DNA of 64,000 nt from Zavarzinia compransoris (GTDB lineage Bacteria; Pseudomonadota; Alphaproteobacteria; Zavarziniales; Zavarziniaceae): the NCBI RefSeq assembly GCF_003173055.1, contig NZ_QGLF01000002.1, forward strand, positions 806,322 to 870,321, in the 5' to 3' direction. The notes below the pieces were generated by a model. It ran no database searches. It had not been told where the DNA came from and worked only from the letters and a program-made list of their open reading frames with translations. Position numbers and translations under genes: made by a program. Of the stretch, positions 23,621 to 31,669 are shown one piece after another. Position 1 is the stretch's first letter. Each line of letters starts with the position of its first letter.

Positions 23621-24673
23621 GTGGGCAGCCTGACCTTTCCCTTCGACGACAAGCCGGCCCCGGGCGAGGCGATCCCGGTGGCGCCGGGCGTCCTCTGGGT
23701 GCGCTTCCCGCTGCCCTTCGCCCTCGACCATATCAATTGCTGGCTGATCGAGGACGGCGACGGCTGGGCCGTGGTCGACACCGGCCTGCGCGGCCCCGAG
23801 ACCGAGGGCATGTGGCACCGGCTGTTCGACGGCCCGATGCAGGGCCGCCCGGTCACGCGCATCTTCGCCACCCACATGCATCCCGACCATATCGGCCAGG
23901 CCGGCTGGCTGGCCCGGCATTTCGGCGCCGACCTGTGGATGACGCGGGAAGAGTTTCTCATCGCCCGCGTGCTCTGCCTCGACGTCCGCGCCGAGCCGCC
24001 GGCGGAGGCGGTCGAATTCTACCGCCGCTGCGGCTTTTCGGACGAGATGCTGGCGAATTACCGCAAGCGCGGCTTCGGCAATTTCGCCATGGGCGTCACC
24101 GAGATGCCGCTCGGCCATCGCCGCCTTGCCGACGGCGACCGGCTGGAGATCGGCGGCCGGGCGTGGGAGGTGGTGGTCGGCCGCGGCCATTCGCCGGAAC
24201 ACGCCTGCCTCTGGTGCCCTGAACTCGCGCTGCTGATCTCGGGCGATCAGGTGCTGCCGCGGATCTCCTCCAATGTCTCGGTCGGGGTGACCGATCCCGA
24301 GGGCGACCCCTTGACCGAATGGCTGGCCTCGCTCGACGATATTCCGCGCCGGGTGCCGGACGATGTCCTCGTCCTGCCCGCCCACAACGAACCCTTCCAC
24401 GGGCTGCACAGCCGCCTGCAGCGCCTGACCCAGGGCCACGAACGGCGTCTCGACGTGATCATGGAAGCCCTGGACCAGCCGCGTCACGCCATCGACCTGA
24501 TGGGTCCGATGTTCCGTCGCAAGCTCGAAGGCAGCGACCTCCTGCTGGCGGTCGGGGAAGGGCTCGCCCATCTCCACTGCCTGCGCACCCGGGGCCTGAT
24601 CGCGCGGGAGGAGGGGGCGGGCGGCGTCCACTACTGGCGCCGGCTGGTAGAGGCGCGGGATGCGGCCGAATAA
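23621..24673 (+). CDS. MBL-fold metallohydrolase, LACTB2-like
   Basis: 350 residues from GTG 23621. The zinc site motif HMHPDHIG is at about 87-94, with further metal ligands likely at GHSPEH, SGDQ and PAHNEP. A C-terminal winged-helix-like tail (about 270-350) contains LAHLHCLRTRGLIARE, as in LACTB2-type proteins. It is followed directly by the MarR operator and then the MarR and enoyl-CoA hydratase genes, which suggests a thioesterase or hydrolase step in acyl-CoA catabolism. Substrate unproven. Confidence 0.85.
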   Translation: MGSLTFPFDDKPAPGEAIPVAPGVLWVRFPLPFALDHINCWLIEDGDGWAVVDTGLRGPETEGMWHRLFDGPMQGRPVTRIFATHMHPDHIGQAGWLARHFGADLWMTREEFLIARVLCLDVRAEPPAEAVEFYRRCGFSDEMLANYRKRGFGNFAMGVTEMPLGHRRLADGDRLEIGGRAWEVVVGRGHSPEHACLWCPELALLISGDQVLPRISSNVSVGVTDPEGDPLTEWLASLDDIPRRVPDDVLVLPAHNEPFHGLHSRLQRLTQGHERRLDVIMEALDQPRHAIDLMGPMFRRKLEGSDLLLAVGEGLAHLHCLRTRGLIAREEGAGGVHYWRRLVEARDAAE

Positions 24674-24691
24674 TACTTCACATGTGAAGTA
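24674..24691. promoter_or_regulatory. Perfect 18-bp palindrome, probable MarR operator
   Basis: TACTTCACATGTGAAGTA reads identically on both strands. It begins at the base after the MBL gene stop codon and ends 21 bases before the MarR start codon. The CACATGTG core flanked by TTC/GAA is a common MarR-family binding site, so autoregulation of the MarR-enoyl-CoA hydratase operon is likely. Confidence 0.75.
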
Positions 24692-24712
24692 GTTCCGGCT
24701 AGGGTGCAGGCC

Positions 24713-25210
24713 ATGACGACGCCCGCACCCCGCCTGTTCTACCTGCTGAACCGCGCCCGCCACGCCTTGTTCAAGGCGGCGGACGCCGTCCTCCTGGAAC
24801 GGCTGGATATCACCGGGGCCCAGCTCGGTGCCCTGTTCGTGCTGGGCGAGACGCCGGACTGCACGCCGGGCGACCTGGCCGAGCGGCTGGACCTCAATGC
24901 CTCCGCCGTCACCGGCCTCGCCGAGCGGCTGGAACGGGCGGGGTTCATCGCCCGCCGCCCCCATGACGACGACCGCCGCGTCACCCTGCTGTCGCTGACG
25001 GACGCCGGGCGCGAGCGGGTGCGCGCCTCGAAGCCGCTGATGGCCGAGGTCAACCGCCGCATCGTCGAGGGTTACAGCGCCGAGGACGTGGCCCTGATCG
25101 CCCGTTTCCTCGATACCACCGCGCAACGTTTCGCTCCCCCACGCAAAGGATTGGCCGCGCGGGTGCCCGAAAAGCCAGAGACCGAAAAGAAGAGGAGAGT
25201 TACGCCATGA
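24713..25210 (+). CDS. MarR family transcriptional regulator
   Basis: 165 residues. The winged helix is evident (CTPGDLAERLDLNASAVTGL, then ERAGFIARRPHDDDRRVTLL). An in-frame GTG at 24704 would add three residues. It overlaps the following enoyl-CoA hydratase gene by 4 bases and lies just downstream of an 18-bp palindrome. Regulators of this type often respond to CoA thioesters of aromatic or phenolic acids, which would suit the enoyl-CoA hydratase partner; this is inference. Confidence 0.88.
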   Translation: MTTPAPRLFYLLNRARHALFKAADAVLLERLDITGAQLGALFVLGETPDCTPGDLAERLDLNASAVTGLAERLERAGFIARRPHDDDRRVTLLSLTDAGRERVRASKPLMAEVNRRIVEGYSAEDVALIARFLDTTAQRFAPPRKGLAARVPEKPETEKKRRVTP

Positions 25211-25980
25211 CCGATCTGGTGCTGACCGAGGTCCGCGACGGGATCATGACCGTCACCATGAACCGGGCGGACAAGAAGAATGCCATCACCCTGGCGATGT
25301 ATGACGGCATCGTCGGCGCCCTGGCGCAGGCGGCGGCGGACACCACGGTCCGCGTCGTCGTGCTGACCGGGGCGGGCACGGCCTTCACCGCCGGCAACGA
25401 CCTGGTCGATTTCATGCAGAACCCGCCGGACCTGAACGGGGAATCGCCGGTCTCGCGCTTCCTGGCCGCGATCTCGACCTTCCCGAAGATCCTGATCGCC
25501 GCGGTCAACGGCGTCGCGGTCGGGGTCGGCACCACCTTGCTGCTGCACTGCGACCTGGTCTATGCCGCCGATACGGCGCGCTTCTCGCTGCCGTTCACGG
25601 CGCTCGGCCTCGTGCCCGAGGCGGCGTCCAGCCTCCTGGTGCCGGCCATGATCGGCCACCGCAAGGCGGCGGAGCTTTTCCTGTTCGGCGATCAGTTCGA
25701 TGCGGCGCGGGCGGCGGACCTCGGCTTCGTGAACGAAGTGGTGCCGGCGGCCGATCTCGCCGGCCATGTCGCGGCCAAGGCGGCGCGGCTGACCGCGCTT
25801 TCGCCCTCGGCGCTGCGCCTGACCAAGCAATTGATGAAGTCGCAGACCCCGGCCGTCGCCGGGCGGATGAAGGAAGAGGGCGCGATCTTCGGCGAACTGC
25901 TGCGCGGCCCCGAGGTGGCGGAGGCGATCGGCGCCTTCTTCGAAAAGCGGAAGCCCGACTTCTCGCAATTCGCGGCCTGA
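25207..25980 (+). CDS. Enoyl-CoA hydratase/isomerase family protein
   Basis: 257 residues of the crotonase fold. The oxyanion-hole segments are LTGAGTAFTAGNDL and AAVNGVAVGVGTTLLLHCDL, followed by ALGLVPEAASS, where a catalytic Glu can sit. The first glutamate position of classical hydratases is not obvious, so isomerase or other crotonase chemistry is possible. It is translationally coupled to the MarR gene (ATGA overlap) with an AAGAGGAGA site inside the MarR coding end. Confidence 0.88.
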   Translation: MTDLVLTEVRDGIMTVTMNRADKKNAITLAMYDGIVGALAQAAADTTVRVVVLTGAGTAFTAGNDLVDFMQNPPDLNGESPVSRFLAAISTFPKILIAAVNGVAVGVGTTLLLHCDLVYAADTARFSLPFTALGLVPEAASSLLVPAMIGHRKAAELFLFGDQFDAARAADLGFVNEVVPAADLAGHVAAKAARLTALSPSALRLTKQLMKSQTPAVAGRMKEEGAIFGELLRGPEVAEAIGAFFEKRKPDFSQFAA

Positions 25981-26026
25981 TGCCGCCGGCGTCTCCCCGG
26001 GATGCGGGGAGACGCCGGGGGACGAC

Positions 26027-26272
26027 TTATTCCGCGTCGTCGCGCAGATAGGGCTCGACCGGGCCCTTCAGCAGGATGGTCAGGGGATTGCCGTTGCGGT
26101 CGCGGGCAGTGCCGGCGGCGACCCGGATCCAGCCTTCCGAGACGCAATATTCGTCGACATTGGTCTTTTCCTGGCCCTTGAAGCGGATGCCGATGCCGCG
26201 CTTCAGCAGGTCTTCGTTGTAGTGGGGGCTTTTCGGGTTGGTGGAAAGCCGGTCGGGCAGGCTGTCGCTCAT
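26027..26272 (-). CDS. DUF3297 family protein
   Basis: 81 residues. Conserved family segments are LPDRLSTNPKSPHYNE, RGIGIRFKGQEKTNV and VEYC-like EYCVSEGWIRVAAG. Function is unknown. ATG 26272 (MSDSLPDRL) was chosen over an in-frame start at 26284. It is divergent from the SHOCT-domain protein gene with about 140 bases between them, in which no clear promoter was recognised. Confidence 0.85.
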   Translation of the reverse strand: MSDSLPDRLSTNPKSPHYNEDLLKRGIGIRFKGQEKTNVDEYCVSEGWIRVAAGTARDRNGNPLTILLKGPVEPYLRDDAE

Positions 26273-26414
26273 GGGTCGGACCATCGTCGCTTGTCGAAAG
26301 ATGGCGCAGTAATAGCCGCCGCCGGCCGCGCTGCCAACTGCGGGCGAGTTTTCTCGCCTTTGTCATCAAATAGGCTCAGGGTGGGGACCTGCGTTCTTCC
26401 CCATAGGTCATTCG

Positions 26415-27464
26415 ATGCGACAGCTTTCCCCCGACGGCCAGCAGGCCGTGAACGACATCGCGCGCCGCCACGGCTTCAGCCCGGATGCCGTCGCCAGCAT
26501 GCTGAACAGCGTGATCAACGGCAACGGCGGCATGGCCCAGTTCAACCACCCGGAATTCGCCGGTTCCGGCCAATGGATGCGCGGCGGCATGATCATGCTG
26601 TCGGACATGTTCAACAACAACCTGAAGGCCCGGGTCGATTCCCTGGCCTACGAACTGGCCGATCTCGTCGCCAGCCAGCCCGGCCTGATCGCCACCGGCA
26701 GCTTCCAGTCCCAAACCCAGGGCTATCAGGGCCAGGGCTACCAGAATCAGGGCTATCAGGGCCAGCCCCAGGGGCCCGGCGTCCAGGGCACCGGCTTTGC
26801 CGGCGCCGTCAGCCTGTTCGTGCCGCCGCCGCCCGGCCAGGGGGCGAACTGGTGGCCGGACGGGATCGGCATGCCCGACAGCACGGGCGCGCAGAACAAT
26901 GTGCGCTATGCCTGGTTTTCCGGCGCGCACCGCCTGGCGATCGACGTCAACGGCACGGTCACGCTCTACGACACGCTGGACCACTGGATCGGCGGCTTCT
27001 CGCAGCAGCAGTCCCTGGGCGGCAGCCTGTCCTTCTCCAGCCAATACGGCCTGATCGATGTCGCCAGCCTGCCCGTGATCTCGGTGAACGGCCAGCCGCC
27101 GGCGCCCCCGCCGGCTGCTGCCCCGCCGGCTGCTGCCCCGCCGGCTGCTGCCCCGCCGGCTGCTGCCCCGCCGGCTGCTGCCCCGCCGGTTGCTGCCCCG
27201 CCGGTTGCTGCCCCGCCGGTCGTTGCCCCGCCGATTGCTGTCCCGCCGGTCGAGCTCCCACCGGTCGAGCCCCCGCCGGCGGTGCCGGTGACCGTTTTTG
27301 CCGAGCCCGCCCCGGTGCCGGCCCCCATACCCGCCCCGGCGCCCACGGCCGGCGGGCTGGATATTTTCGGGGCGATCGAGAAGCTGGCCGATCTCAAGGC
27401 GCGGGGCATCCTGTCCGAGGCCGAATTCGCCGCCAAGAAGGCCGAGCTTCTAGGGCGGCTCTGA
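26415..27464 (+). CDS. SHOCT-domain protein with PPAAA repeat linker
   Basis: 349 residues, no recognised enzyme domain. Residues about 1-95 are a polar helical region; about 98-118 is a Gln/Gly/Tyr-rich stretch with repeated GYQGQ units; about 120-225 is a compact globular-looking region with WWPDGIGMPD and YAWFSGAHRLAID. A Pro/Ala linker of about 80 residues follows, encoded by a 15-base tandem repeat, and the C-terminus is a SHOCT motif (EKLADLKARGILSEAEFAAK). SHOCT domains are short oligomerisation modules. The middle region was not assigned to a family, so the role is unknown. Confidence 0.75.
   Translation: MRQLSPDGQQAVNDIARRHGFSPDAVASMLNSVINGNGGMAQFNHPEFAGSGQWMRGGMIMLSDMFNNNLKARVDSLAYELADLVASQPGLIATGSFQSQTQGYQGQGYQNQGYQGQPQGPGVQGTGFAGAVSLFVPPPPGQGANWWPDGIGMPDSTGAQNNVRYAWFSGAHRLAIDVNGTVTLYDTLDHWIGGFSQQQSLGGSLSFSSQYGLIDVASLPVISVNGQPPAPPPAAAPPAAAPPAAAPPAAAPPAAAPPVAAPPVAAPPVVAPPIAVPPVELPPVEPPPAVPVTVFAEPAPVPAPIPAPAPTAGGLDIFGAIEKLADLKARGILSEAEFAAKKAELLGRL
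27106..27240 (+). repeat. 15-bp coding tandem repeat, about nine units
   Basis: Units of CCCCGCCGGCTGCTG begin at 27106 and repeat every 15 bases. The first five are identical and the next four carry one or more substitutions, with a degenerate tenth unit after 27240. The repeat encodes PPAAA and PPVAA units in the linker of the SHOCT-domain protein. The run of identical units implies recent expansion and probable length variation between strains. Confidence 0.92.
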
Positions 27465-27650
27465 TCCGGCGGCCGGATGGTGTCCGGGGCCCGATGGCGC
27501 CCCGGGACCTGATAGCGCCTGGGGCCTGATAGCGATTGCCTTCACCGGCCTTTTGCGATACCAACGCGGCTTCCCGACGCACTGTCGATACGGCTTTACC
27601 CATGGCCGGCGGCCCAGGACCCCAGGGCACCGTGGTCAAGGAGCGAGAAG

Positions 27651-27875
27651 ATGAAGCAAGGCATTCACCCCGACTATCACGTCATCACGGTCGAAATGAC
27701 CGATGGCACGGTGTTCAAGACCCGCTCCACCTGGGGCAAGGAAGGCGATGTCCTGAAGCTGGACATCGACAAGAGCTCGCACCCGGCCTGGACCGGCGGC
27801 CAGCAGCGCATCCTCGACACCGGCGGCATGGTCGCCCGCTTCAACAAGCGCTTCTCGAAGTTCGGCCTGAAGTAA
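27651..27875 (+). CDS. rpmE: 50S ribosomal protein L31
   Basis: 74 residues, normal length for bL31. The start [10 protein letters not shown] is characteristic, and the zinc-binding Cys of the C+ form are absent, as is usual for alphaproteobacterial L31. An AAGGAGCGAG site precedes the ATG. A strong rho-independent terminator follows 20 bases after the stop. The 186 bases between the SHOCT gene and this one hold a short repeated CTGATAGCG motif but no promoter that could be assigned confidently. Confidence 0.96.
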   Translation: MKQGIHPDYHVITVEMTDGTVFKTRSTWGKEGDVLKLDIDKSSHPAWTGGQQRILDTGGMVARFNKRFSKFGLK

Positions 27876-27895
27876 GACTTCCGGCCTCGGATCCG

Positions 27896-27925
27896 AAAGG
27901 GCGGCCCCATGGGGTCGCCCTTTTT
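27896..27925 (+). terminator. Rho-independent terminator after rpmE
   Basis: The stem AAAGGGCGGCCCC pairs with GGGGTCGCCCTTT around a short AT loop, followed by five T. It sits 20 bases downstream of the rpmE stop and upstream of the heat-shock promoter. Confidence 0.9.
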
Positions 27926-27938
27926 GCTTTCCGGCCCT

Positions 27939-27967
27939 CTTGAAGGGCCCGGCGCGCGCACCCAAAT
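27939..27967 (+). promoter_or_regulatory. Sigma-32 (RpoH)-type promoter for hsp20
   Basis: CTTGAA at 27939-27944 and CCCAAAT at 27961-27967 are spaced by 16 bases, close to the alphaproteobacterial heat-shock sigma pattern. It lies after the rpmE terminator and about 100 bases upstream of the Hsp20 start, leaving a structured leader of about 90 bases. Confidence 0.6.
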
Positions 27968-27974
27968 GGATCTT

Positions 27975-28067
27975 GCCGGAGGCCCGAACGGGGTCCGGCC
28001 CGTGGTCCCGCCCGCATGGGGGGATCGCCGCACGATCCAACTCGCCATTGCTCACCGGAGAATCGCG
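27975..28067 (+). ncRNA. Candidate ROSE-family RNA thermometer in the hsp20 leader
   Basis: The leader contains serial hairpins, including GGATCG-CCGCA-CGATCC at 28022-28038. Just before the start codon it has TTGCT at 28048-28052 followed by GGAG at 28057-28060. ROSE elements upstream of alphaproteobacterial small heat-shock genes use a conserved U(U/C)GCU strand to mask the GGAG ribosome binding site until heat melts it. The motif, position and gene all agree; the 5' end is estimated from the promoter. Confidence 0.6.
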
Positions 28068-28538
28068 ATGCGCTCTGCCTTTGATTTCTCGCCCCTGATG
28101 CGTTCCACCATCGGTTTCGACCGCGTGTCCCGCCTGCTGGACGCCGCGGCCCGCGTCGACGAGGCGAATGCCGCCTATCCGCCCTACAACATCGAAAAGT
28201 CGGGCGACGACAAATACCGCATCACCATGGCCGTCGCCGGCTTCGCGCCCGAGCAGCTTGAGGTCACGGTGAAGGAAAACGTCCTCCTGATCGCCGGCAA
28301 GGCGCGCGAGGACCAGGCGGAAGCCCAGTACCTCCACCGCGGCATCGCCGCCCGCGCCTTCGAGCGCCGCTTCGAACTGGCCGAGACCATCAAGGTGGTG
28401 AATGCCGCCTTCGAGAACGGCCTCCTCCATGTCGAACTGGTGCGCGAAGTGCCGGAAGCGAAGAAGCCGCGCCAGATCGCGATCGATACCCGCGCCGCCG
28501 CCCGGGCGCCGCAGATCGAGCACCAGGCTGCCGCGTAA
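28068..28538 (+). CDS. Small heat-shock protein, Hsp20/IbpA family
   Basis: 156 residues with the alpha-crystallin domain at about 38-130: YNIEKSGDDKYRITMAVAGF, the ENVLLIAGK strand and ENGLLHVELVREVPE. It is an ATP-independent holdase that binds unfolding proteins in the cytoplasm. The start has the GGAG site that the ROSE-like leader would mask. A sigma-32-type promoter and strong terminators on each side make it a single-gene heat-shock unit. Confidence 0.93.
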   Translation: MRSAFDFSPLMRSTIGFDRVSRLLDAAARVDEANAAYPPYNIEKSGDDKYRITMAVAGFAPEQLEVTVKENVLLIAGKAREDQAEAQYLHRGIAARAFERRFELAETIKVVNAAFENGLLHVELVREVPEAKKPRQIAIDTRAAARAPQIEHQAAA

Positions 28539-28553
28539 GGTCCTGAAAAGACG

Positions 28554-28584
28554 ACGGGCTACCCGATGGGTAGCCCGTTCTTTT
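28554..28584 (+). terminator. Rho-independent terminator after hsp20
   Basis: A perfect 11-base stem ACGGGCTACCC/GGGTAGCCCGT closes on a 3-base loop (28565-28567) and is followed by TCTTTT. Confidence 0.9.
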
Positions 28585-28680
28585 GTGATGCCGTCCCTGT
28601 AAGACTTGCATGGGGATCATGCGCATCCGCATGGCCTGCGTCAACCCGCCACGGGGCCGGTGAAACGAGATTCTTATTCT

Positions 28681-28875
28681 TCAGCGCTTGAAAAAGGTGT
28701 CTGCCGCATCGCGGCTCGCCTTCTTCTTCGCGATCGCCGCCTCGCAGCGGGCGATCTCGGCTCGGGCGGAGGCGATGCGCGCCTCGATATCCTCGATCGA
28801 CAGCGAATCGAGGGCGAGCGCCTCGACCTCCACCGCCGCCTTGGGCCGGGGCCGGTCTTCCATGTCGAACGCCAT
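28681..28875 (-). CDS. DUF1192 family small protein
   Basis: 64 residues. The pattern LSIEDIEARIASARAEIARC followed by EAAIAKKKASRDAADTFFK is the typical DUF1192 helical segment, common in alphaproteobacteria and predicted to be a coiled coil. Function unknown. ATG 28875 (MAFDMEDRP) was preferred over 28893. It is divergent from the quinone oxidoreductase gene. Confidence 0.82.
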   Translation of the reverse strand: MAFDMEDRPRPKAAVEVEALALDSLSIEDIEARIASARAEIARCEAAIAKKKASRDAADTFFKR

Positions 28876-28931
28876 TCTTGCCTCGCCTTGCATCCTCGCC
28901 TAACCAGGGAAGGATAACACCGGAGAGCGCG

Positions 28932-29933
28932 ATGAGCCCCACCATCCCCGAGACCATGACCGCCATCGCCATCACCGCCCCCGGCGGGCCCGAGGTGCTG
29001 CAACCGGTGCGCCTGCCGGTGCCGGTGCCCGGCCCCGGCGAAGTGCTGATCCGGCTGGAAGCGGCGGGGATCAACCGGCCGGATGTCTTCCAGCGCCTCG
29101 GCCTCTACCCGCCGCCGCCCGGCGCGCCCGAGACCCCGGGCCTCGAAGGGGCGGGGACGGTGGCGGCGCTCGGCCCGGAGGTCGGGGGCCTTGCGGTCGG
29201 CGACCGGGTGACGGCGCTGCTCGCCGGCGGCGGCTATGCCGAATATGCGCTGGCGCCGGCATCCCTGTGCCTGCCGGTGCCCGACGGCCTGTCGATGGTC
29301 GAGGCGGCGGCCCTGCCCGAGACTTTCTTCACCGTCTGGACCAATGTCTTCGAGCGCGGCGCGCTGAAGCCGGGCGAGCGGTTCCTGGTCCACGGCGGCG
29401 CCAGCGGCATCGGCACCACCGCGATCCAGCTGGCGGCGGCGCTGCGCGCCACCGTCTTCACCACGGTCGGCGGCGGCGCCAAGGTGGCGCCGCTGAAGGC
29501 CCTGGGGGCGCAGCGCGTGATCGACTACGAGACCGAGGATTTCGTCGAGGTGATCAAGGCCGAGACGGGCAAGAAGGGCGTCGACGTCGTGCTCGACATG
29601 GTCGGCGGCGACTATGTCCAGCGCAACATCAACTGCATGGCCGTGGGCGGCCGGCTGGTCTATATCGCCTTCCTCAAGGGCGCGCAGGTCGAGGTCAACC
29701 TGATGAACCTGATGCTGAAGCGCCTGACCGTCACCGGCTCGACCCTGCGCATCCGCCCGGTCGCGGAAAAGGCGGCGATCGCGGCGGCGCTGCGCGAGAC
29801 CGTCTGGCCCCTGCTGGCGGCGGGGAAAATCCGCCCGGTGATCGATCGCACCTTCCCCCTGGCCGACGCCGCCGGGGCCCACACCCGCATGGACGACCGC
29901 GGCCACCTGGGCAAGATCGTGCTGACGATTTGA
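28932..29933 (+). CDS. NAD(P)H-quinone oxidoreductase, PIG3-type zinc-independent MDR
   Basis: 333 residues. The medium-chain dehydrogenase fold shows EAAGINRPDVFQRLGLYPPP, the PETFFTVWTNVF region and the NADP-binding HGGASGIGTTAIQLA. The layout matches the PIG3/TP53I3 quinone oxidoreductase group, which lacks the catalytic zinc ligands. It reduces quinones with NADPH in the cytoplasm. GGAGAG precedes the ATG; an in-frame ATG at 28956 is possible. Confidence 0.88.
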   Translation: MSPTIPETMTAIAITAPGGPEVLQPVRLPVPVPGPGEVLIRLEAAGINRPDVFQRLGLYPPPPGAPETPGLEGAGTVAALGPEVGGLAVGDRVTALLAGGGYAEYALAPASLCLPVPDGLSMVEAAALPETFFTVWTNVFERGALKPGERFLVHGGASGIGTTAIQLAAALRATVFTTVGGGAKVAPLKALGAQRVIDYETEDFVEVIKAETGKKGVDVVLDMVGGDYVQRNINCMAVGGRLVYIAFLKGAQVEVNLMNLMLKRLTVTGSTLRIRPVAEKAAIAAALRETVWPLLAAGKIRPVIDRTFPLADAAGAHTRMDDRGHLGKIVLTI

Positions 29934-29944
29934 CGTGGCGGCAT

Positions 29945-29973
29945 TTGACGGGGCCGACTCGGGTGTCTATATA
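29945..29973 (+). promoter_or_regulatory. Sigma-70-type promoter for trcR
   Basis: TTGACG (29945-29950) and TATATA (29968-29973) are spaced by 17 bases, a near-consensus housekeeping promoter. It lies about 70 bases upstream of the trcR start codon, just after the quinone oxidoreductase stop. Confidence 0.7.
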
Positions 29974-30044
29974 GCCCTATCGCTAAATGCCATGACCATG
30001 GCGGCGGCAGGCCTCCCGGCCGGTCGCAACGGTGGAGGATTGAC

Positions 30045-30695
30045 ATGCCCCTTCCCTTGATGCCCAAGGCCACAGCCGTGTGGCTGGTGGAAAATACCGC
30101 GCTGACCTTCGATCAGATCGCGCGGTTCTGCGGCCTGCATCCGCTGGAAGTGAAGGGCATTGCCGACGGCGAAGTGTTCCAGGGCATCGTCGGTCTCGAT
30201 CCCGTCGCCCATGGCCAGCTGACCCAGGCCGAGTTGGACAAGGCCCAGGGCAATCCGCGCTACGACATGAAGGTTTCCGAATCGACCAACCCGCCGCCGC
30301 GCACCCGCTCCAAGGGGCCGCGCTATACCCCGGTGTCGCGTCGCCAGGACCGGCCGGACGCGATCGCCTGGCTGCTGCGCAATCATCCGGAACTCTCGGA
30401 CGCCCAGCTCTGCCGCCTGATCGGCACCACCAAGCCGACGATCAAGGCCGTGCGCGACCGCAGCCATTGGAACAGCCCCAACATCAAGCCGGTGGACCCG
30501 GTGACCCTCGGCCTCTGCACCCAGGTCGAACTCGACCAGGCGGTGCAGAAGGCGGCCGAACGGGTGAAGAGCGAAGCTCCGGACGACGACGAGGATTTCG
30601 ACGAGTCGACCGCGCCCGAGACCCTGGAAGCCCTGGCCGAAGCCGGCGCGGGCGAGGGGGAAGCCGAGGGCGAGGACGAGGGCTGGGCCGGCTAA
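30045..30695 (+). CDS. trcR: Cell cycle transcriptional regulator TrcR (DUF1013)
   Basis: 216 residues. The DUF1013 body is plain: LPLMPKATAVWLVENTALTF, IARFCGLHPLEVKGIADGEV, and PDAIAWLLRNHPELSD with a second helix-turn-helix-like TTKPTIKAVRDR. The tail after about residue 175 is acidic and probably disordered. TrcR is restricted to alphaproteobacteria and is linked to CtrA-based cell-cycle transcription. A near-consensus promoter precedes the gene. A second CtrA-network gene, sciP, lies at 56341. Confidence 0.9.
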   Translation: MPLPLMPKATAVWLVENTALTFDQIARFCGLHPLEVKGIADGEVFQGIVGLDPVAHGQLTQAELDKAQGNPRYDMKVSESTNPPPRTRSKGPRYTPVSRRQDRPDAIAWLLRNHPELSDAQLCRLIGTTKPTIKAVRDRSHWNSPNIKPVDPVTLGLCTQVELDQAVQKAAERVKSEAPDDDEDFDESTAPETLEALAEAGAGEGEAEGEDEGWAG

Positions 30696-30698
30696 TAA

Positions 30699-31583
30699 CT
30701 AACCGGCCATGTCGCGGGCCAGGGCCGCCCAGGCCCTGGCCGCATCGGACAGATAGCCGCCCCGGCGCCAGGCCAGCGCCATGTGCCAATCGGTGCCCGG
30801 GGCATCGAGGGGCACCAGCCGAACCTCCGGGTGGGGCCGCAGTTCCGCGATCATCCGGGGCAGGAAGGCGCAGCCCAGCCCGCTGGCGACCAGGGCGACG
30901 ATGAAGGTGATCTGCGCGCTGCGCGCCGCCTCGGTCGGGGTGAAGCCGGCGCGCTGGCAGGCGGCGGCGATGCGGGCGTTCAGCGCGAAGCCTTCCTCGA
31001 ACAGGATGAAGGGGGTCGGGCGCAGGTCGCCCAGGGTCACCCGGTCACGCCCCGCCAGCGGATGGGCGGCGGGCAGCAGGGCCAGCAGCGGCTCGTGCCG
31101 CACCGGCTGGAACTCGAAATCGTCGCCGAGGGGCAGCAGGGTGGCGATCATCTCCACCCCGCCGGCCAGGAGGATTTCCTCCAGCCGTTTCGAGCCGTGC
31201 TCGATCAGGCGGATTTCCACCCCCGGATAGCGCTGGCGATAGGCGGCGAACAGCGAGGCGAACAATTCGGCGCTGCCGAGCGGCGGCAGGCCCAGGCGCA
31301 ATTCGCCCCGGCGCAGGCCGCGCAGGTCGTCGATCTCGCGCAGCATGTCGTCGCGCTCGTTCAGGATCGCCAGCGCCCGCCGGTGCACGATCTCGCCCGC
31401 CGCGGTCAGCACCGGGCGATGCCCCGTGCGGTCGAACAGGACGACGCCCAACTCGTCCTCCAACTGCTGGATCGCCTTGCTCACCGTCGGCTGGGTGGCG
31501 AAGACCGCCTTGGCCGCGGCGGAAAAACCGCCCTGGCGAACCACTTCGGCCAGGGTGCGCAGGGTACGGAGATGCATCGTCAT
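30699..31583 (-). CDS. LysR family transcriptional regulator
   Basis: 294 residues. The N-terminal winged helix is typical (LAEVVRQGGFSAAAKAVFAT, QPTVSKAIQQLEDELGVVLF), followed by a substrate-binding domain of standard length. It is divergent from the CidA/LrgB pair, like CidR, which responds to acetate in other bacteria. A tandem of start codons exists (31583 and 31577); an AAGAGA site favours 31583. It ends 3 bases after the trcR stop on the opposite strand. Confidence 0.9.
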   Translation of the reverse strand: MTMHLRTLRTLAEVVRQGGFSAAAKAVFATQPTVSKAIQQLEDELGVVLFDRTGHRPVLTAAGEIVHRRALAILNERDDMLREIDDLRGLRRGELRLGLPPLGSAELFASLFAAYRQRYPGVEIRLIEHGSKRLEEILLAGGVEMIATLLPLGDDFEFQPVRHEPLLALLPAAHPLAGRDRVTLGDLRPTPFILFEEGFALNARIAAACQRAGFTPTEAARSAQITFIVALVASGLGCAFLPRMIAELRPHPEVRLVPLDAPGTDWHMALAWRRGGYLSDAARAWAALARDMAG

Positions 31584-31669
31584 TCTCTTTCGGAATGAAA
31601 AAAATTCTATCAATTCATTTTATCTATGACGGCGCGGCGCCAAAATAAAGTGTCACAAGGATGACGCCG
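31584..31669. promoter_or_regulatory. AT-rich divergent control region between LysR and cidA/lrgB
   Basis: This short region is far more AT-rich than its surroundings. It contains an inverted repeat AATGAA (31594-31599) with TTCATT (31614-31619) separated by 14 bases, a likely LysR binding site serving both directions. Confidence 0.5.

Noticed and set aside
27106-27240. Tandem repeat as a non-coding satellite or CRISPR
   Set aside because: The 15-base units stay in frame and encode PPAAA within a continuous protein.
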